From Maridesulfovibrio sp. (lineage in GTDB: Bacteria; Desulfobacterota; Desulfovibrionia; Desulfovibrionales; Desulfovibrionaceae), in the NCBI RefSeq assembly GCF_963678865.1, contig NZ_OY787459.1, positions 2,880,501 to 2,944,500 of the forward strand: a stretch of DNA of 64,000 bases. The letters run 5' to 3'. The notes beneath the pieces are model-generated. The model searched no databases. It was not told the origin of the DNA and saw only the letters and a program-made list of their open reading frames with translations. Position numbers and translations under genes: made by a program. Of the stretch, positions 60,725 to 64,000 are shown piece after piece (position 1 is the stretch's first letter; each line of letters opens with the position of its first letter).

Positions 60725-63385
60725 ATGAAGTCTTTTAACGAGCAGTCCTTAAAAGAGCAACTTGCTGAAGTAGAGGCGGAGAAAAGGAAATATTCCCATG
60801 GCGGCAACCTGCGCCAACTGGCGGAGCGGGCCGGGTGTCCTTCTTCCAAGATTGTGGATTTTTCGGCTAATATAAATCCGCTTGGCCCTCCTTCGTGGTT
60901 GCAGCAGGAGGTGGTCCGGGCGTTGAATGAGGTTGACCGTTATCCTGATCCGGAATGTTCGGAGCTTACTTTAGCAGCCTGCGAAAAATATTCGGTCTGG
61001 CCCACGGAATGTCTGGCCGGTAACGGAGCCTCTGAACTGATAGCGGCCATTGCCCGAGTGGGCGGATTCAAAAGAGCCGTGATTCCGGTTCCCTGTTACG
61101 TTGATTATGCGCGTTCCTGCAAATTGGCGGGATTGAAGACTGAGCATATTCCCCTTGACCCGCAACGTGCTTTTGCCCCGGATTTCGAAACGCTTTCTTC
61201 CTTTCTTGCTGTATCTCCTGCTTTGGTTTTTCTGGCCCAGCCCAACAATCCTACCGGAACAGCTTTTGATCCTGATGAATTGAAGGCATTGGCCCGCAAA
61301 CATCCTGATTCCCGCTTTGTGATTGATGAGTCCTTTGCCGATTTTGTTCCGGGACTGGAACGTCTGGCAGGCCGACGTCCGCCCAATGTCATCACTATTG
61401 TTTCCATGACCAAATTTTACGCTATTCCCGGCTTGCGTCTGGGGCTGGCTTTTGCCGCACCGGATATCATCATGGAGATAAAAAATGTTCTGCCTTGCTG
61501 GTCTGTGAATATTCTGGCCCAGAAGGTGGGCTTGCGTTGTCTGCGTGATGAGGAATACGAGCGCAAATCCATTGAGGCTGCCACCGATTTGCGAGAGGCT
61601 TTGGTGAAGGGGCTTCGGGAAATTCCCGGCATCCGGGCTTTGCCTTCGCAGGCAAATTTCATGCTTTGTCAGGTGCAGCGGGTGGGAATGGATGCCTCCG
61701 CTCTGATTGAGCATCTGATTAAAAACCGGGTGGCTGTGCGCCATTGTGACAATTTTGACGGACTGGATTCAACTTACTTCCGCATTGCCGTGCGTACTGA
61801 AAAGGAAAACAGGGTCTTGCTTGACGGGTTGCGTTCTTTCTCCGGCATGGACATTTCTACACCGAAGCCTAAGAAAACCCCGGCCTTGATGATACAGGGG
61901 ACTTGTTCCAATGCTGGTAAATCCATTCTTGCCGCTGCCTTTTGCCGTATTTTTTTGCAGGACGGATTCAAGGTTGCCCCGTTCAAGGCACAGAATATGT
62001 CGCTTAATTCTTTTGTGACTGACGACGGTCTGGAAATGGGCCGGGCGCAGGTTACTCAGGCTGCAGCATGTAAGCTGTCCCCGGATGTGCGTATGAATCC
62101 GGTCCTGCTTAAACCCGGCAGTGATATCGGATCGCAGGTTATTGTCATGGGTAAGCCTGTGGGCAATATGAAGGTCCAAAAATATATGGAATATAAGCCC
62201 ACAGCCTTTGAAGCAGTGAAAGAAGCTTACGATTCCCTGAGTGCCGATGCTGATGTGATGGTTCTTGAAGGAGCGGGAAGTCCGGCTGAAATAAATCTCA
62301 AGCAGCACGATATCGTGAATATGGCCATGGCTGAATATGCCCAAGCCAAGGTGCTTATTGCCGGGGACATTGACCGGGGCGGGGTATTTGCCTCCCTTGC
62401 CGGAACTATGGATCTGCTTGAATTTAAGGAGCGTGAGCTTGTCTGCGGATTTCTGCTGAACAAATTTAGAGGGGATGCATCTCTTTTGACCCCTGCCCTT
62501 GATTTTACCTTCAACCATACCGGGAAACCGGTGCTAGGCACAATTCCGTTTATCGCTAATCTGGGACTGCCGGATGAGGATTCTGTTTCATTCAAAGAAG
62601 ATTTGCGGAAATCCGGTTCGAAAGGCAAGCATAAAGATTGTGTGGATGTCGTCTGCATTGACCTGCCGCGTATTTCAAATTTTACGGACCTTGATTCTTT
62701 GAAAGGCGAACCGGATGTAAATTTGCGGATTGTGGATAAAGTTGAAGACCTTGGCAAGCCGGACGCGGTTATCCTTCCGGGCAGCAAATCAACTTTGGCT
62801 GATCTGGCCCATCTGCAGGAGAGCGGACTTGCCGAAGCTGTTGCCGCGTTGCGCGATCAGACGGTAATTGTCGGAATCTGCGGCGGTTTCCAGATGCTGG
62901 GACAGTTTATCAGCGACCCCGATGAAATCGAGTCCGGGGGATCGGCGCAAGGCTTGGGATTACTCCCTTTGCAGACCACCCTTGCCCCGGAGAAGACCCT
63001 TACCCGAACCACTGGAATGCATTCCCAGAGCAAGCTGGAGGTGGTCGGCTATGAAATTCATCATGGAAAGACCGAACCGTTGTTGCCCACGGTGCGGGCG
63101 GCTATTGTCCCGCAGGGTATTACCGGTGGGGTGCCGGTTTCCAAGGCTCTTGGCTTCGGCTCCAAGTCCGGTCTGATCTGGGGGACTTATCTGCATGGTG
63201 TTTTTGATGCGGATGAATTTCGGCGTTGGTTTGTGGACTTCCTGCGTACTCGCAAGGGGTTGCCCAAGCTGGGCAAAGTGCAATCTATTTTCAATATGGA
63301 GGAAGGGCTGGACCGCCTTGCCTCAGTTGTCCGCGAGAACGTTGACATGGGGGCTGTTTATGCTGCTCTTGGGCTGAAAAGGTAG
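60725..63385 (+). CDS. cobQ: CobD-CobQ fusion: threonine-phosphate decarboxylase plus cobyric acid synthase
   Basis: This 886-residue fusion covers two steps of cobalamin synthesis. Residues ~1-380 resemble the PLP enzyme CobD (aminotransferase fold, [21 protein letters not shown], and the PLP Lys in [14 protein letters not shown]), which makes aminopropanol phosphate. Residues ~395-885 are cobyric acid synthase CobQ. It has an ATP-binding [20 protein letters not shown] and [20 protein letters not shown], and a class I glutaminase domain with the Cys in [14 protein letters not shown] and a late His in YLHGVFD. The joined halves would let the aminopropanol donor and acceptor pathways be made at equal amounts. 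Neighbours give no other cob genes. Confidence 0.93.
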   Translation: MKSFNEQSLKEQLAEVEAEKRKYSHGGNLRQLAERAGCPSSKIVDFSANINPLGPPSWLQQEVVRALNEVDRYPDPECSELTLAACEKYSVWPTECLAGNGASELIAAIARVGGFKRAVIPVPCYVDYARSCKLAGLKTEHIPLDPQRAFAPDFETLSSFLAVSPALVFLAQPNNPTGTAFDPDELKALARKHPDSRFVIDESFADFVPGLERLAGRRPPNVITIVSMTKFYAIPGLRLGLAFAAPDIIMEIKNVLPCWSVNILAQKVGLRCLRDEEYERKSIEAATDLREALVKGLREIPGIRALPSQANFMLCQVQRVGMDASALIEHLIKNRVAVRHCDNFDGLDSTYFRIAVRTEKENRVLLDGLRSFSGMDISTPKPKKTPALMIQGTCSNAGKSILAAAFCRIFLQDGFKVAPFKAQNMSLNSFVTDDGLEMGRAQVTQAAACKLSPDVRMNPVLLKPGSDIGSQVIVMGKPVGNMKVQKYMEYKPTAFEAVKEAYDSLSADADVMVLEGAGSPAEINLKQHDIVNMAMAEYAQAKVLIAGDIDRGGVFASLAGTMDLLEFKERELVCGFLLNKFRGDASLLTPALDFTFNHTGKPVLGTIPFIANLGLPDEDSVSFKEDLRKSGSKGKHKDCVDVVCIDLPRISNFTDLDSLKGEPDVNLRIVDKVEDLGKPDAVILPGSKSTLADLAHLQESGLAEAVAALRDQTVIVGICGGFQMLGQFISDPDEIESGGSAQGLGLLPLQTTLAPEKTLTRTTGMHSQSKLEVVGYEIHHGKTEPLLPTVRAAIVPQGITGGVPVSKALGFGSKSGLIWGTYLHGVFDADEFRRWFVDFLRTRKGLPKLGKVQSIFNMEEGLDRLASVVRENVDMGAVYAALGLKR

Positions 63386-63460
63386 TCTTGTTGCAACGGT
63401 TTTCTTAAATGGTGTATAATTAAATTCCAATTGGATTGTATTCAGCATGTGGGGGACCTG

Positions 63461-63892
63461 ATGGGCAGGATAGAGTGGCATAATGGGTTGAATCTGGGAA
63501 TCAAGGAAATAGACGATCAACATAAGGAGTTGATCTCTATAATTAATAATGTATTTGAAGCCTTTGACCGCAATGAAACAGACTCTGCAATAGATGAAGT
63601 TTTGCAACGGCTGCATGAATATACTGTTTACCATTTCAATGCTGAGGAAAAATACATGGAAAAGGTCGGATACCCTCATCTTTCAGAGCACCGCCAGCAG
63701 CATGCAGTCCTCAAAAACAAAGTGAAGTCATTTCGTGCTGCCCGTTTTCATAAAGAGGATGTTTTTACCCATGAAATAAAGGAGCTGCTGACTAGGTGGC
63801 TGCTGGATCATATCCTGCGCGTAGATTATAAGATTGTTGATTTTGTGAAGAAAGGTGGAGCCAAGAATTGGTCTGAGAATATTAAAGAGTAA
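63461..63892 (+). CDS. Bacteriohemerythrin
   Basis: This 143-residue four-helix di-iron protein binds oxygen reversibly. The ligands are seen in RIEWHNGLNLGIKEIDDQHK, YTVYHFNAEEKYMEK, HRQQHAVLKNK and LLDHILRVDYKIVDF, the standard H-HxxxE-HxxxH-HxxxxD pattern. The start at 63461 has GGGGGA ahead; an upstream TTG is less likely. In an anaerobe it may store or deliver oxygen away from sensitive enzymes, or sense it. The next 108 bases hold nothing that I can identify. Confidence 0.93.
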   Translation: MGRIEWHNGLNLGIKEIDDQHKELISIINNVFEAFDRNETDSAIDEVLQRLHEYTVYHFNAEEKYMEKVGYPHLSEHRQQHAVLKNKVKSFRAARFHKEDVFTHEIKELLTRWLLDHILRVDYKIVDFVKKGGAKNWSENIKE

Positions 63893-64000
63893 TTTTGGAT
63901 TCGTTACTGCGCTCTTGCTTTGGTTAAGCAAACCAGATATCTAAAGGTCGATTATAAATTTAAATACCAATTTTTGAGTGCTGGAAGTCCAATGATAGCG

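Overview
The window looks like the chromosome of a marine sulfate-reducing deltaproteobacterium of the Desulfovibrio/Maridesulfovibrio group. This is inferred from gene content, not from a marker tree: NfnAB, a fused CobD-CobQ protein, a NifX-like gene beside a sigma54 activator, class III ribonucleotide reductase under a B12 riboswitch, hemerythrin, NhaB with a DASS symporter, and moderate GC. No rRNA, tRNA, CRISPR array, insertion sequence or prophage was seen.

Layout. 1-3.7 kb: end of glmS, then a two-gene unit of an NHLP-type (nitrile-hydratase-leader-like) peptide precursor and an M50 site-2-type membrane protease, closed by a strong terminator. 3.8-13 kb: a minus-strand dipeptide/oligopeptide ABC operon ending in an M20 peptidase, its likely HTH regulator, and a divergent Asp/Glu-type racemase. 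13.3-25.3 kb: eight tightly packed plus-strand genes (ATP-grasp ligase, GH3-type adenylating amide synthetase, permuted papain-like/lipid-binding protein, membrane-anchored alpha/beta hydrolase, Bcr/CflA exporter, complete RND tripartite pump), which read as a small-molecule biosynthesis and export operon. 25.4-30.9 kb: thioesterase, YbaK, a His-rich metal transporter with its MarR regulator, and a cobalamin riboswitch with nrdD. 31-34.4 kb: a chemoreceptor and an AT-rich FkbM methyltransferase.

34.7-42.3 kb: a minus-strand block of sigma54 activator and NifX-like protein, then a sigma54-type promoter with GAAACA repeats in front of pseudo-receiver, CBS protein, DASS symporter, hexapeptide protein and NhaB. 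42.5-50 kb: glycosyltransferase, TatD, GGDEF protein, and a probable cysteine-catabolism unit (YheO-like regulator, RidA, DAACS symporter, CyuA-type desulfidase). 50-64 kb: NfnAB, an orphan gene, lepA-lepB, a hybrid histidine kinase, a radical SAM/SPASM plus glycosyltransferase pair, a cupin, the CobD-CobQ fusion and a hemerythrin. A dispersed intergenic hairpin repeat occurs five times.

The two best candidates for undescribed biology are the precursor-plus-protease pair (1465-3568) and the 13300-25325 operon. The first would make and release a short peptide with two Cys and two Trp. The second combines two ATP-dependent amide-forming enzymes and a putative lipid-handling amidase/acyltransferase with dedicated efflux, suggesting an NRPS-independent acyl-amino-acid or acyl-peptide product.
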